From UBA7862 sp050872785 (GTDB lineage Bacteria; Bacillota; Clostridia; Christensenellales; UBA1242), in NCBI GenBank assembly GCA_050872785.1, contig JBNMHO010000016.1:1-21199 (forward strand): a stretch of 21,199 nucleotides of DNA, read 5' to 3'. Positions 5,755-14,500 of the stretch are shown in pieces (positions within the stretch are counted from its first letter, which is position 1; each line of letters starts with the position of its first letter). The notes beneath the pieces are model-generated. The model was not told where the DNA came from and did not search any database. It saw only the letters and a list, made by a program, of their open reading frames with translations. The translations under genes and the position numbers were made by a program.

Positions 5755-6678
5755 ATGTCAAAGATAGAAGTATCGCATTTCACAAAGGACTATGGGCATG
5801 GCAGGGGCGTTTTTGATGCAAACTTTGCAATAGAGCAAGGCGAAGTGTATGGCTTTTTGGGGCCAAACGGTGCGGGCAAGTCAACAACCATTCGTCATCT
5901 TATGGGCTTTAGCAAGCCAGACAGTGGCAGTGTGAAAATTCTTGGGCTTGAAAGTTTTGAAAACTACTCCAAGTTTATGGATAAGGTGGGATATTTGCCG
6001 GGTGAAATTGCACTTCCAGACGGGCTGACGGGGTATGAATTTTTGGACATGATGAAAAAACTTAAACACGTGACGGATGAAAAGTGGGTGCAACATTTGA
6101 TTGATTATTTTGAACTTGACCCACGTGGCGAAACAAAGCGTATGAGCCTTGGCATAAAGAGAAAACTTGCCGTTGTAACTGCGTTTATGAACGACCCAGA
6201 TATTTTGATACTTGACGAGCCAACAAGCGGTTTGGACCTTGGCATGCAGCAGAAGTTTATTGAATTTGTGAAAGAAGAAAAGGCAAGGGGAAAAACAATT
6301 TTGCTTTCAAGTCACATCTTCAGCGAAGTTGACGCAACATGTGACAGAATTGCAATAATCAAGGACGGAAAAATTGTATCTGAATTTGTGGCAGACGATT
6401 TAAGGCACAATAACAACAAGAATTATCGCATTGAATTTGAAACGGAGAGTGACCTTGATAAATTTGTGAAGGATAACAAGGACAATGATTTTGTGATGGC
6501 TCATAGAGAAGGACTAAACTTGATTGTAAATATTGACGATAAAAACATTAACAAACTTATTCTTGCTGTGTCGCATGTAAAAATTAAAAGTTTCAAACAC
6601 CTTAGGGAAACGCTAGAGGACTACTTTATGAAGTATTACAAAGAGGATAGAGATTATGGAGGTGCGTTGAATGAATGA
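5755..6678 (+). CDS. ABC exporter ATP-binding protein 1
   Basis: A 307-residue cytoplasmic ATPase. Walker A is GPNGAGKST (36-44), Walker B ILILDE (150-155), the D-loop SGLD (158-161), and the switch histidine is in LLSSH (187). The signature is MSLGIKRK (130-137) instead of LSGGQ, and the Q-loop position reads YLPGE (80-84) with no glutamine; both are familiar in ABC-2/BcrA-like exporters. An extra domain of about 90 residues follows the ATPase core. The frame is open from 5689, but GGAGG at 5746-5750 fixes the ATG at 5755. It overlaps the next ATPase gene by 8 bases. With ATPase 2 it probably forms a heterodimer that powers the permease at 7579. The substrate is unknown; drug, peptide or lipid export are the usual options. 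Confidence 0.92.
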   Translation: MSKIEVSHFTKDYGHGRGVFDANFAIEQGEVYGFLGPNGAGKSTTIRHLMGFSKPDSGSVKILGLESFENYSKFMDKVGYLPGEIALPDGLTGYEFLDMMKKLKHVTDEKWVQHLIDYFELDPRGETKRMSLGIKRKLAVVTAFMNDPDILILDEPTSGLDLGMQQKFIEFVKEEKARGKTILLSSHIFSEVDATCDRIAIIKDGKIVSEFVADDLRHNNNKNYRIEFETESDLDKFVKDNKDNDFVMAHREGLNLIVNIDDKNINKLILAVSHVKIKSFKHLRETLEDYFMKYYKEDRDYGGALNE

Positions 6679-7582
6679 AGTAATAAAAATTGAACATTTG
6701 ACCAAAGACTATGGCGAAGGTCGAGGCGTATTTGACTTGAATTTTGACATAAAAAAAGGTGAAATGTTTGGCTTTGTTGGAGCAAATGGTGCGGGCAAAA
6801 CAACAACAATTAGGCAGATTATGGGTTTTTTGAAGCCAGACGCTGGCAAGGTGACCGTTTGTGGACTTGACTCGTGGGATGAAGCGGAAAAGACAAAAAA
6901 ATACATAGGCTATGTGCCGGGGGAAATCGCCTTTCCAGACCTTCCAACAGGAACGGAATTTATTAAGTCGCAAGCGGAGTTTTTGGGGGTTAAAGATTTA
7001 AGTTATGCAAATTATCTTATTGAGAAACTTCAACTTGACCCATCGGCAAATCTAAAACGCATGAGCAAAGGCATGAAGCAAAAAACAGCCATTGTTGTGG
7101 CACTTCTTGCCGATCCAGACATTTTGATACTGGACGAACCCACAACGGGGCTAGACCCACTTATGCGTGTGGCGTTTATGGACATTATTGCAAAAGAAAA
7201 GGAAAAGGGTAGGACAATTCTTATCAGTTCACACTTGTATGAAGAACTTGAAAAGCATTGCGACCGAGTGGCACTTATTGACAAAGGGAAAATTGTTGAT
7301 ATTGCAGACATGAATGAGATAAGAAATAGACCAATTTCTGACTATAAAATAGAGTTTAATAAGAAAAAAGACTATGATAAGTTTAAAACAATGGGCTATA
7401 ACATTATCCGTGACCAAAAGAACTATCACCAAGTAACAGTTTCAATAAACAAGGAAGATATTAACAAACTTTTTGACGATTTAACGCAATTTGATGTAAA
7501 ATTCCTTGCGGAAGTAACCTATACTTTGGAAAAACACTTTAAAGAAAAACTAGAAGAATTTAAAAAGGAGAACAAACAATGA
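6671..7582 (+). CDS. ABC exporter ATP-binding protein 2
   Basis: A 303-residue paralogue of the preceding ATPase, sharing the opening block HLTKDYGxGRGVFD and YVPGEIAFPD. Walker A is GANGAGKTT (37-45), the signature MSKGMKQK (131-138), Walker B ILILDE (151-156), the D-loop TGLD (159-162), and the switch His188. The C-terminal extension again runs about 90 residues. The two genes look like an old tandem duplication. GGAGG at 6658-6662 lies inside the end of gene 1 and precedes the ATG by 8 bases. The stop overlaps the permease start as ATGA. The more canonical D-loop and following Pro (LDP) compared with gene 1 (LDL) hint that the two nucleotide sites may be unequal (inference). Confidence 0.92.
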   Translation: MNEVIKIEHLTKDYGEGRGVFDLNFDIKKGEMFGFVGANGAGKTTTIRQIMGFLKPDAGKVTVCGLDSWDEAEKTKKYIGYVPGEIAFPDLPTGTEFIKSQAEFLGVKDLSYANYLIEKLQLDPSANLKRMSKGMKQKTAIVVALLADPDILILDEPTTGLDPLMRVAFMDIIAKEKEKGRTILISSHLYEELEKHCDRVALIDKGKIVDIADMNEIRNRPISDYKIEFNKKKDYDKFKTMGYNIIRDQKNYHQVTVSINKEDINKLFDDLTQFDVKFLAEVTYTLEKHFKEKLEEFKKENKQ

Positions 7583-9198
7583 TAAGCAAACCATTATTCA
7601 AGCAATCTTGCAAAGCAAATGCAGGAATTTGGGCGTTTGTTACAACAATCACATGCTTTATGCTAGCTGTCGTCATTTTGGTGCTTGGCAACCTCAATGT
7701 CAACAAAATTGGCGGGGCAATGTTTGATATGTTTGTTAAAGACGCCATTGAAACCTCTGTGCAAGAGCAATCGCTTACATATTATAACATGGTGGATAAA
7801 TCACTATCCAATTATGACACCCAATGTGATGTTTTAAAAAATCTTTTCAACACACAAACAACAGAGGAGCAAAGAGAAAACATTATTTCAAATTACAACG
7901 CTCTTATCGGGGCGGGCAAAACTGACGAAGAAGCAAGAGTTTTAATCAAAGCAAATATGGAAGCAACAGCCGTAGGCTCAAGTGCAGTTGTTGACCCAAT
8001 TTTGAATTATTATCTTTATCAAAAGAACGCTGGCGAGTGGGACGAAACGGCGGGAGCAGATAACTATTCTGATGCAAAGGTGGAAGGTTATGTGCTAAAT
8101 CAAATTGCAAATGCAATTTACAATCAAATTTTGGAAGAAAACGATGAAGACACAGCAAACAATGCCAAATCTTTCATTGAAGCAGCAATAAAGGCTTATG
8201 CCGAATCTGGCTCACACGATGTTTCAAAGTTTGCTGCAAGTTACATTCCAAAGGTTTTGAGTGGTGTGTATATCGACCAAAAAATTCCTTATCATGACAA
8301 AGAAATTGCAATTTCAAAATACTTTGATAAAGAAGAACTAGAAGATATTTCTCACACGGCGATAGTAACTTACAGAGCAAGAATTCAAGATAAAGAAGAA
8401 CAATTAAGAGCAATAACTCCAGCACTTTCTGAAGCGGAAATCCAACTTAAACTTTCAGAATATTCTGCAACAATAGTCAAAGAAATTAGCGAGAATATGT
8501 TTGAGAGTCTTCCAAAAAATGTTACAGATGCTTTGAATGAAATTACAACTCTTAATGTTTATGAACTTGTTGTTGGCTCCATATTCTTCAAAATAGCAGG
8601 ACTTCTTCTTCCAATGATATTTGTTATTATGGCGGCAAACAACTTGCTCGCTGGGCAAGTGGACAGTGGCTCTATGGCTTATGTGTTGTCCACTCCAACA
8701 AAGAGAAAAACAGTCAGCATAACTCAAATGGTCTATCTCGTTTCATCACTCTTTGTCATGTTCCTTCTTACAACTCTCACAAGTGTTGTTTGCTTGGCAC
8801 TTGTTCAAAGTTCTGAAATTTCAATAACATATGGGCAAATTGTCTTGTTCAACGTTGGGGCATTTATAACAATGTTTGCAATTTCTGGAATATGCTTCTT
8901 GGCTTCCAGTTGGTTCAACAGAAGCAAAGTTTCAATGGGTTGCGGTGGCGGACTTACAATGTTCTTCCTTGTGGCAACAATTCTTGGACTGTTTGGCAGC
9001 AAAGCAATTCCATCTGCGGTCAGAATTGAAGCAATGAACTACTTTAACTACACAACAATCTTGTCATTGTTTGACACAATGTCAATAACAGCAGGAACTT
9101 TGACATTCTTGTGGAAATGGGCGATTCTTGTTGTTTTGGGAATTGTGTGCTATGCAGTGTCCGTTGTGAAATTTGACAAAAAAGATTTGCCGCTATAA
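7579..9198 (+). CDS. ABC-2 type permease with large extracytoplasmic domain
   Basis: A 539-residue membrane subunit. One helix lies at about 17-39, followed by an outside region of about 290 residues (40-325) rich in Asp, Glu, Asn and Ala. Five helices then lie at about 333-358, 383-407, 417-442, 448-470 and 505-530. The VDSGSMAYVLSTPTKRKT loop (about 360-378) is a typical ABC-2 cytoplasmic coupling segment. The helical outer domain resembles the long loop of bacitracin- or lantibiotic-type permeases in size only; I see no named domain. AAGGAG at 7564-7569 is the ribosome site and the start overlaps ATPase 2 (ATGA). One permease gene with two ATPase genes implies a permease homodimer or a partner encoded elsewhere. 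Confidence 0.88.
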   Translation: MISKPLFKQSCKANAGIWAFVTTITCFMLAVVILVLGNLNVNKIGGAMFDMFVKDAIETSVQEQSLTYYNMVDKSLSNYDTQCDVLKNLFNTQTTEEQRENIISNYNALIGAGKTDEEARVLIKANMEATAVGSSAVVDPILNYYLYQKNAGEWDETAGADNYSDAKVEGYVLNQIANAIYNQILEENDEDTANNAKSFIEAAIKAYAESGSHDVSKFAASYIPKVLSGVYIDQKIPYHDKEIAISKYFDKEELEDISHTAIVTYRARIQDKEEQLRAITPALSEAEIQLKLSEYSATIVKEISENMFESLPKNVTDALNEITTLNVYELVVGSIFFKIAGLLLPMIFVIMAANNLLAGQVDSGSMAYVLSTPTKRKTVSITQMVYLVSSLFVMFLLTTLTSVVCLALVQSSEISITYGQIVLFNVGAFITMFAISGICFLASSWFNRSKVSMGCGGGLTMFFLVATILGLFGSKAIPSAVRIEAMNYFNYTTILSLFDTMSITAGTLTFLWKWAILVVLGIVCYAVSVVKFDKKDLPL

Positions 9199-9204
9199 CG
9201 TCTT

Positions 9205-9239
9205 AAAACATACTCTAGTTTCGCTAGGGTATGTTTTTT
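9205..9239 (+). terminator. terminator of the ABC operon
   Basis: AAAACATACTCTAG (9205-9218), a 5-nt loop, CTAGGGTATGTTTTTT (9224-9239) with one T-G pair. It follows the permease stop by 6 bases. Confidence 0.9.
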
Positions 9240-9260
9240 AAACTCTTTGCATAAAAATGT

Positions 9261-9289
9261 TTGACAAGAATGTTTTAATTTGTTAGATT
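9261..9289 (+). promoter_or_regulatory. promoter of the four-helix membrane protein gene
   Basis: TTGACA (9261-9266), 17 bp, TAGATT (9284-9289), preceded by TGT (extended -10). Confidence 0.65.
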
Positions 9290-9319
9290 GAATATAGAAA
9301 ATGTGTTTTGGAGGGGAAA

Positions 9320-9856
9320 ATGATTAGAAAAAGTGTTCCATCATTTGTTCTGGCACTTATTGCAGGTATTTTATCGGCATACATAGGATTCTATGTCGCA
9401 TGGATTTCAATTCTTATTGGTGCGTTTGGAGGCACAGAATATTTATTGTTCCTAATCGCAGGCTGGGCATGCATAATTGGCGGCGTTGTTGGAATTGTGG
9501 GCGGCTCGTTTTGCTTTAGAAAAGCAAATATTGGCGCTATAATTTTAACAGTAGTCACAGCAACTGCTGGAGTTGCTCTTGTTTGGGTGTTTTTTAAGAT
9601 TATGATAGCATCTGGGGCAGTGACAGCGGAGGATGGAGCAGCAATAAACCCAGGGCTTGTCATGGGTATTCTTACACTTGCACCTGTCGTTATGTATGTC
9701 GTGGCAACAATTTGCGCATATCTTGCGAAACCAACCGAACCTAATGAGCCTAAGTCACAGTTTGCATACAATGTCACTCCAAAAGTGCAAGTTGCAAACG
9801 AGCAAACAACGCAAAATGCTGAAAATCAAACATCAAATGATATAAAAAGAGATTAA
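9320..9856 (+). CDS. small four-helix membrane protein with polar tail
   Basis: A 178-residue protein of unknown function. Helices lie at about 8-35, 41-63, 70-94 and 112-135 with very short loops, and a polar Asn/Gln/Thr/Glu-rich cytoplasmic tail of about 40 residues follows (139-178). Size and layout recall DUF4064-like or other small Firmicutes membrane proteins, but I see no diagnostic motif. A TTG at 9308 is in frame, but GGAGGGG (9310-9316) places the start at the ATG at 9320. It has its own promoter and terminator, so it is a single-gene unit. Confidence 0.75.
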   Translation: MIRKSVPSFVLALIAGILSAYIGFYVAWISILIGAFGGTEYLLFLIAGWACIIGGVVGIVGGSFCFRKANIGAIILTVVTATAGVALVWVFFKIMIASGAVTAEDGAAINPGLVMGILTLAPVVMYVVATICAYLAKPTEPNEPKSQFAYNVTPKVQVANEQTTQNAENQTSNDIKRD

Positions 9857-9858
9857 GC

Positions 9859-9888
9859 AAAAAGCCGAAGCATATGCCTCGGTTTTTT
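9859..9888 (+). terminator. terminator of the four-helix gene
   Basis: AAGCCGA..GC (about 9862-9871) pairs with GC.TCGGTT (9876-9884) around ATAT, with one A-C mismatch, then a T run to 9888. Confidence 0.7.
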
Positions 9889-10039
9889 GTCTGTGATGTG
9901 TTAGTTCTAGTAAAAATGGTGTATTTTTGTCGAATTTTGTGTTTAAAATAGTGATTTTTTATAAAAAAATGTGAATTACATCTAAATTTGTCCGATAAAA
10001 AAATATAAAAATGATTTTTGATATACTTTGTAATAATGC

Positions 10040-10068
10040 TTTACAATTTCGACAAGAACATGTATAAT
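10040..10068 (+). promoter_or_regulatory. promoter of the Rho-like gene
   Basis: TTTACA (10040-10045), 17 bp, TATAAT (10063-10068). The expected leader to the ATG is about 37 bases. The preceding 150 bp (9889-10039) are AT-rich and hold nothing else that I can support. Confidence 0.6.
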
Positions 10069-10111
10069 GTTAAAAAATATTTAAATATTTTTAAAAAAAT
10101 GTGAGGTGAGT

Positions 10112-11287
10112 ATGGATTATTATTCTGAACCAGAATTAAGGATGACGAGTATTTTTGTTTTGCGTAACATCGCCAGGAGGGTGGGTGTTCTTTCTCCAAC
10201 CATCTACAAAAAAGACGATTTGGTAAAAAAGGTTTGCGACATTCTTGATGGGAGAGCAAAGCCTGAAATGCCAAAGAACCGTCAAGGCAGACCACCAAAG
10301 GATAGAGATAGCCAGTTTGTAGCATTTGACAAAAAGAATGAAGTGAAAATTGAGCAAAAGGAAGAATCTGATGTTTTGTCAGAGTTTTATAGCCAAATTA
10401 AAAGTAAAGAAGAAAAAATTGAAGCATTGGCTGATGATGGAACTATTTTCTTTGAAGGGGAAGAATTGCCTGACGAGGGTGAATATGAGGGATATCTTGT
10501 TGACGCAAGCAATGACAGATGGTTCTTGTTCCCAGGTGGACACGCAACTCCAACAAAAAGATCTGTTTTCTTGCCAACAAGCATAATGAGTGCAAACGAT
10601 GTTCGTCCATCAGATTATGTTCAATGTTCCTACAAACTTGATAGAAATTGGCTCAATGCAGATAAGGTTTTGAGTAAACGTGAGGGAGAGCGACCTTGGT
10701 TCAGCAAAATTTCAAAAATTAGACAAAGTCAATGGTGTAACAAGCCAGAAACATTTAAAGTGGGAAAATATGACCTAAAAGAAGGCGAAAAAGTATTGAT
10801 TTCCACAAAAACTGTCAGTCGTGAAGCAGATATTTTTGAGCAATTTGACAAAGTGTCAACAAAAGCTACAAAACTTGCCCTAAGACTTGATATTTTGGAA
10901 GACTATGGCAAAGTGGATTATGAAACCTTTTGGACAATGGCTGGGGATAGCGAAAGAAGAAATTATTTCTCATCAAAACTCTTATACGGCAGAATTAAAC
11001 GCCTTGTAGAAAAGGGAAAACGGGTTTTGGTGTATGTCAGTGAATTTTCAAAACTAGCTCGCTATTTCAATCTTATACATGGCTACTCTGCTTGGGATTT
11101 GAAGGAAGGAACATTGTCATTTTGTTTGGGTATTATGCAAATGGCTGGGTACTATGACAACGGTGCCAGCGTAACAGTCCTTGGACTTTTGAAAGAAACC
11201 GAGGGGCAACTGTATTCCTACATTGAACGAGATCTTGTGGACTACAACTGCAAGTTTATTAGCGAAGAAGACATTTTAGGAAAATAA
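10112..11287 (+). CDS. Rho-like protein with degenerate ATPase domain
   Basis: A 391-residue protein that I read as a paralogue of transcription terminator Rho. Residues 8-47 resemble the Rho N-terminal helical domain, and a basic linker GRPPK (59-63) follows. Residues 124-203 match the Rho RNA-binding OB fold: SVFLPTSIMSANDVRPSDYV for the IYVSPSQIRRFNLRTGD region, then EGERPWFSKISKI for EGERYFALLKV. Residues 220-380 follow the Rho motor domain: IKRLVEKGKRVLVYVSEFSKLARYFN (295-320) aligns with the block ending LLDSITRLARAYN, and GASVTVLGLLKETEG (351-365) with GGSLTIIATALIDTG. The Walker A sequence is gone (STKTVSREAD at 231-240), the Walker B Asp is replaced (VYVSE), and the protein stops before the arginine-finger region. 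It is probably an RNA-binding non-ATPase. The ATG at 10112 is preferred over GTG 10106, which lies in the GAGGTG ribosome site. Confidence 0.75.
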   Translation: MDYYSEPELRMTSIFVLRNIARRVGVLSPTIYKKDDLVKKVCDILDGRAKPEMPKNRQGRPPKDRDSQFVAFDKKNEVKIEQKEESDVLSEFYSQIKSKEEKIEALADDGTIFFEGEELPDEGEYEGYLVDASNDRWFLFPGGHATPTKRSVFLPTSIMSANDVRPSDYVQCSYKLDRNWLNADKVLSKREGERPWFSKISKIRQSQWCNKPETFKVGKYDLKEGEKVLISTKTVSREADIFEQFDKVSTKATKLALRLDILEDYGKVDYETFWTMAGDSERRNYFSSKLLYGRIKRLVEKGKRVLVYVSEFSKLARYFNLIHGYSAWDLKEGTLSFCLGIMQMAGYYDNGASVTVLGLLKETEGQLYSYIERDLVDYNCKFISEEDILGK

Positions 11288-11387
11288 CTAGAAGTCTTAA
11301 ATATTGTTTTTGTTGATTTTGTTTACATTAAATTAGGTGCTTAGTTGAATGATTTAAAAATATAAAAACCAAGCAAAAATATGAGTA

Positions 11388-11442
11388 GAAATCATATAAA
11401 AATCATATAAAAATCGTATAAAAATCGTATAAAAATCATATA
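11388..11442. repeat. five tandem 11-bp repeats
   Basis: Unit AAAATCATATA begins at 11388 (first base G), 11399, 11410, 11421 and 11432; units 3 and 4 carry G for A (TCGTATA). The array lies in the 3' UTR of the Rho-like gene and runs straight into the terminator stem. In RNA each unit carries exactly one UC step, spaced 11 nt apart. Confidence 0.9.
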
Positions 11443-11477
11443 AAAAATATCTCTTGCGATTGCAAGAGATATTTTTT
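11442..11477. terminator. perfect 16-bp bidirectional terminator
   Basis: AAAAAATATCTCTTGC (11442-11457), loop GATT, and its exact complement at 11462-11477. It ends both the Rho-like gene and, on the other strand, the giant gene. Confidence 0.92.
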
Positions 11478-11504
11478 GCTTATTTATGTTTTTGCCATAA
11501 TTTC

Positions 11505-14500
11505 TTATCGAACTCTCATTCTTGTTCTAAGTTTGATAATGATAATTGTAACAACTACAACAACAATAACTGCAACGATTATAGCAACGATTGCAAAGAA
11601 GTTGAGTGGGTCTTTTTTGTTTACTCTGAAACTTGTTAGGATATTTCCATTTGCCGTTTCAACTTGGATAAAGTAAGAATTTGACGCTGTAAGTGTAAGT
11701 GTTCTTGCAGTTCCCAAATTGTCTTTGTCAATTTTGATAGGTGTTCTGTTATATTGATAGAAAGTGTTGCTGTCCGAGTTATACACCATAATCTTAATTT
11801 CACAATCGCCAAGTTGATTGTAGATGTAATCGGCGTTGAATGTTATGATAATGTTTCCAGTTGTTGTTTCACCATAGCCAATGTTGCAAGTGAGAGTTGG
11901 AATAAAGTCGCTTATTAAGAAAGAGAATGTAAGTGTTTGATGAGGGGCTGAGCCATATCGAAGTGTAACTGTGTAAGAGCCGTTTCCGCTTCTGCTGTCG
12001 TCACTTGAAATGAAGAGAGATTTCACTCTGCCGTCACTCATAAATGATGATGTTATGTCTTCATTGTCACGCATAATTTGTTCAATTTGATAGCCCACAA
12101 TTTCTGGATATTCAAACGCCATGCGAGAAGCAGTGGATGAGATGAGTGTGAAGTTATACACATTGCTCATAAGTGCTTTGTCGTTGTATGTGCCGTCAAA
12201 TGTAACAGTGTATCGCCCTGGGGTTGTAAAGGTTAAGGTGTTGTCTGCGATTAGGGCAGATACTTGTGTGCTTGTAAATGATGTGCCGTTTCTTGTGATA
12301 GAAATTTGAATTTTGTTTATGTCATAATATTTGCTGAATGAGTCATTTATAACCAAACTAACTTCGTTGTTAAACACGCCATAATCAATAGCATTGAGCA
12401 TTTGTCCATTGTAACTTAAAATGAAGTCCACTTTGTCAAGAACAAGCAATTTGTAACTTCTAACTGCCGAAATGCCTTGGAATTGATGAGTGTTGCCAGC
12501 AATGTCACGGAAGGTAAGAGTGTGTTCGCCAGTTGGAAGAATGTAACAAATTGATGTGCCGTTTGAGTAGGTGATTGTTGGATATTCTTCATAATTTTCT
12601 ACGCCATATTTATCACTCATCAAAACAACATTTCCTTGTCTGAACCAATATGAGCCAAAGCCCGCTGCGTCTGGTCCAAGACTGTTCCAACTTACTTTCA
12701 AACTTTCAAACATATTGCCGTTTTCGTCAAGCAAATCGTCACCCGCAAGCACCGCTTCTGTTGCAAATTGTCCGTCAAGGCTTGTTGCAGTGTTTCCAAA
12801 TGTTATTGAATTGTTCAAAAGGTTGGAAGTTCTTGGAGTTTTTGTCGTTGCAAAAAGTTCAATTCTTATTGGGCCACCAAGGAAATATACAAGATAAATT
12901 GTTGTCCAATAGTCGGTGTAAACTGTTGATGGAATTTCACTCGAGCCGTCATATTTTTTAACACTTTGTAGCACGCTGTTTTTGAAATTAAATTCAATAA
13001 CTTTAAGTTGAATGTTGGAGTTGAATGTAATCTGTGTGTCATAAATGCTGTAATAGTGATTTAGTCTTGTAACATTTGTGCCGCTGATGTTTCCAGTTGA
13101 GAACTCGCCATTTACAAAGCCCATATTTCTTGTGATGATGTCAAAGTCTGTTTTGTTGCTTGATGTTATATTGTCAAGTGAGAGCAAAGACTTATTTTCG
13201 CTCATTGCTCTGTATAAAATGTTAATTATGGAAGTTGGCACTGTGGCGTCTGCGTTGTAATATGCTGAATAAAACGCTCCAGATAGCGTTAAATTGAGCT
13301 TTTCTGCTGGGGAAGGGGAAAGAACCTGCCCGTTGGCTTCCACGCTGTATAGAGGCAATTCTCCGTGCTGAATAACAAAGTAAACTGAGCGTGAAATTCC
13401 AAATACTTCGTTTATGAGGTCAAGTCTGTAATAGTTTTCATCTTCAACAATTTGACCTTGTGAAAGATTTGCATAAAGTTTGTATTTTCCGTCTGTGTCC
13501 TTGAAATATAATCTTGCTGTCACACCTTGTGTCAAAACTTCGTCTAGGGAAGTGTTGTCTTCTGTTATTTCGCCCCAGTTAATTTTGACTGCAGAGTTTG
13601 TTATCTGATGAGAATTATCTTGCAATGATGAGGCAATGTCAGAAATTCCGTCACTTGCGTTTTTAAGCATAATTTCTGGAAGATAGTTGTTGATAACAAC
13701 ATTAACTGTTTTGACAAGTGTTCCTTCCAAAATGTCATAATAATTTATTTCATAACTCACTTCGCCGCCAAGTGGGGTGGAAGTTGAAATTTGACTGTCT
13801 TGTTTTGCATAAAGTGTGAATGTCTTGCAGCCATAAGAAGCAAGAGTGCTGTTAAGTGACGCCCATTCGTTGTTTGTCCCCGAATAAAGTATGCCATTGA
13901 CTGTCACTTTGTAGAGATTCGCTTCATATGTCACGTCAACATTGTCGCCAGTGTAATAAACTTCGTCTTTTACAACTCTTTTTGACGAGAATTTAAACAT
14001 TTCTTCTTCAGATTTGATGTAATATTCGCCAATGTAGAGAATGTAATAATAATCGCCAGTGTTGTAGTTGTCGTGATAAATTGCTTTATAAATGCCTTTT
14101 GAAAGTGGTTGAATTGTCTTTTGCGATTCGGTTATCTTTTCAGAATAAACATATCTTGTAGGCTCCCAAGCCTTTGAAGTTTGAGAATAAACTTGAAGTT
14201 CAAAACGGTCAAGATACAAAGCACTTCCAAGGTCATAATATGGCAATGTTAGGGAATAGTAGGTTTCACCTGTTTGAGAATTTGTAGTTGAGCCAATTTC
14301 TGGTGCGTCAAGTCTTATGTCTGTGTTTTCTGGAATGATATTGATTGATTTTACAACTGCACCATAAAGGGAATTGTGTCTTGAAAGAGTTATTGTAAAC
14401 TTTGTCATAACTTCGGCAGTGAATTCTTGTTTTAAAGCCTCTATTGTTGCATTGTCAAGTGTCTTTGTAAATGGAGTGAGTGAAATTTTGCCAATTTCAG

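Noticed and set aside
9927..10055. Inverted repeat TTGTCGAA (9927-9934) and TTCGACAA (10048-10055) before the Rho-like gene
   Set aside because: The arms are 113 bp apart in very AT-rich DNA. Chance is likely, and no regulator gene is adjacent.
11388..11442. CRISPR array or replication iterons
   Set aside because: Units are 11 bp, directly abutting, without spacers, and there are no cas, replication or partition genes nearby.
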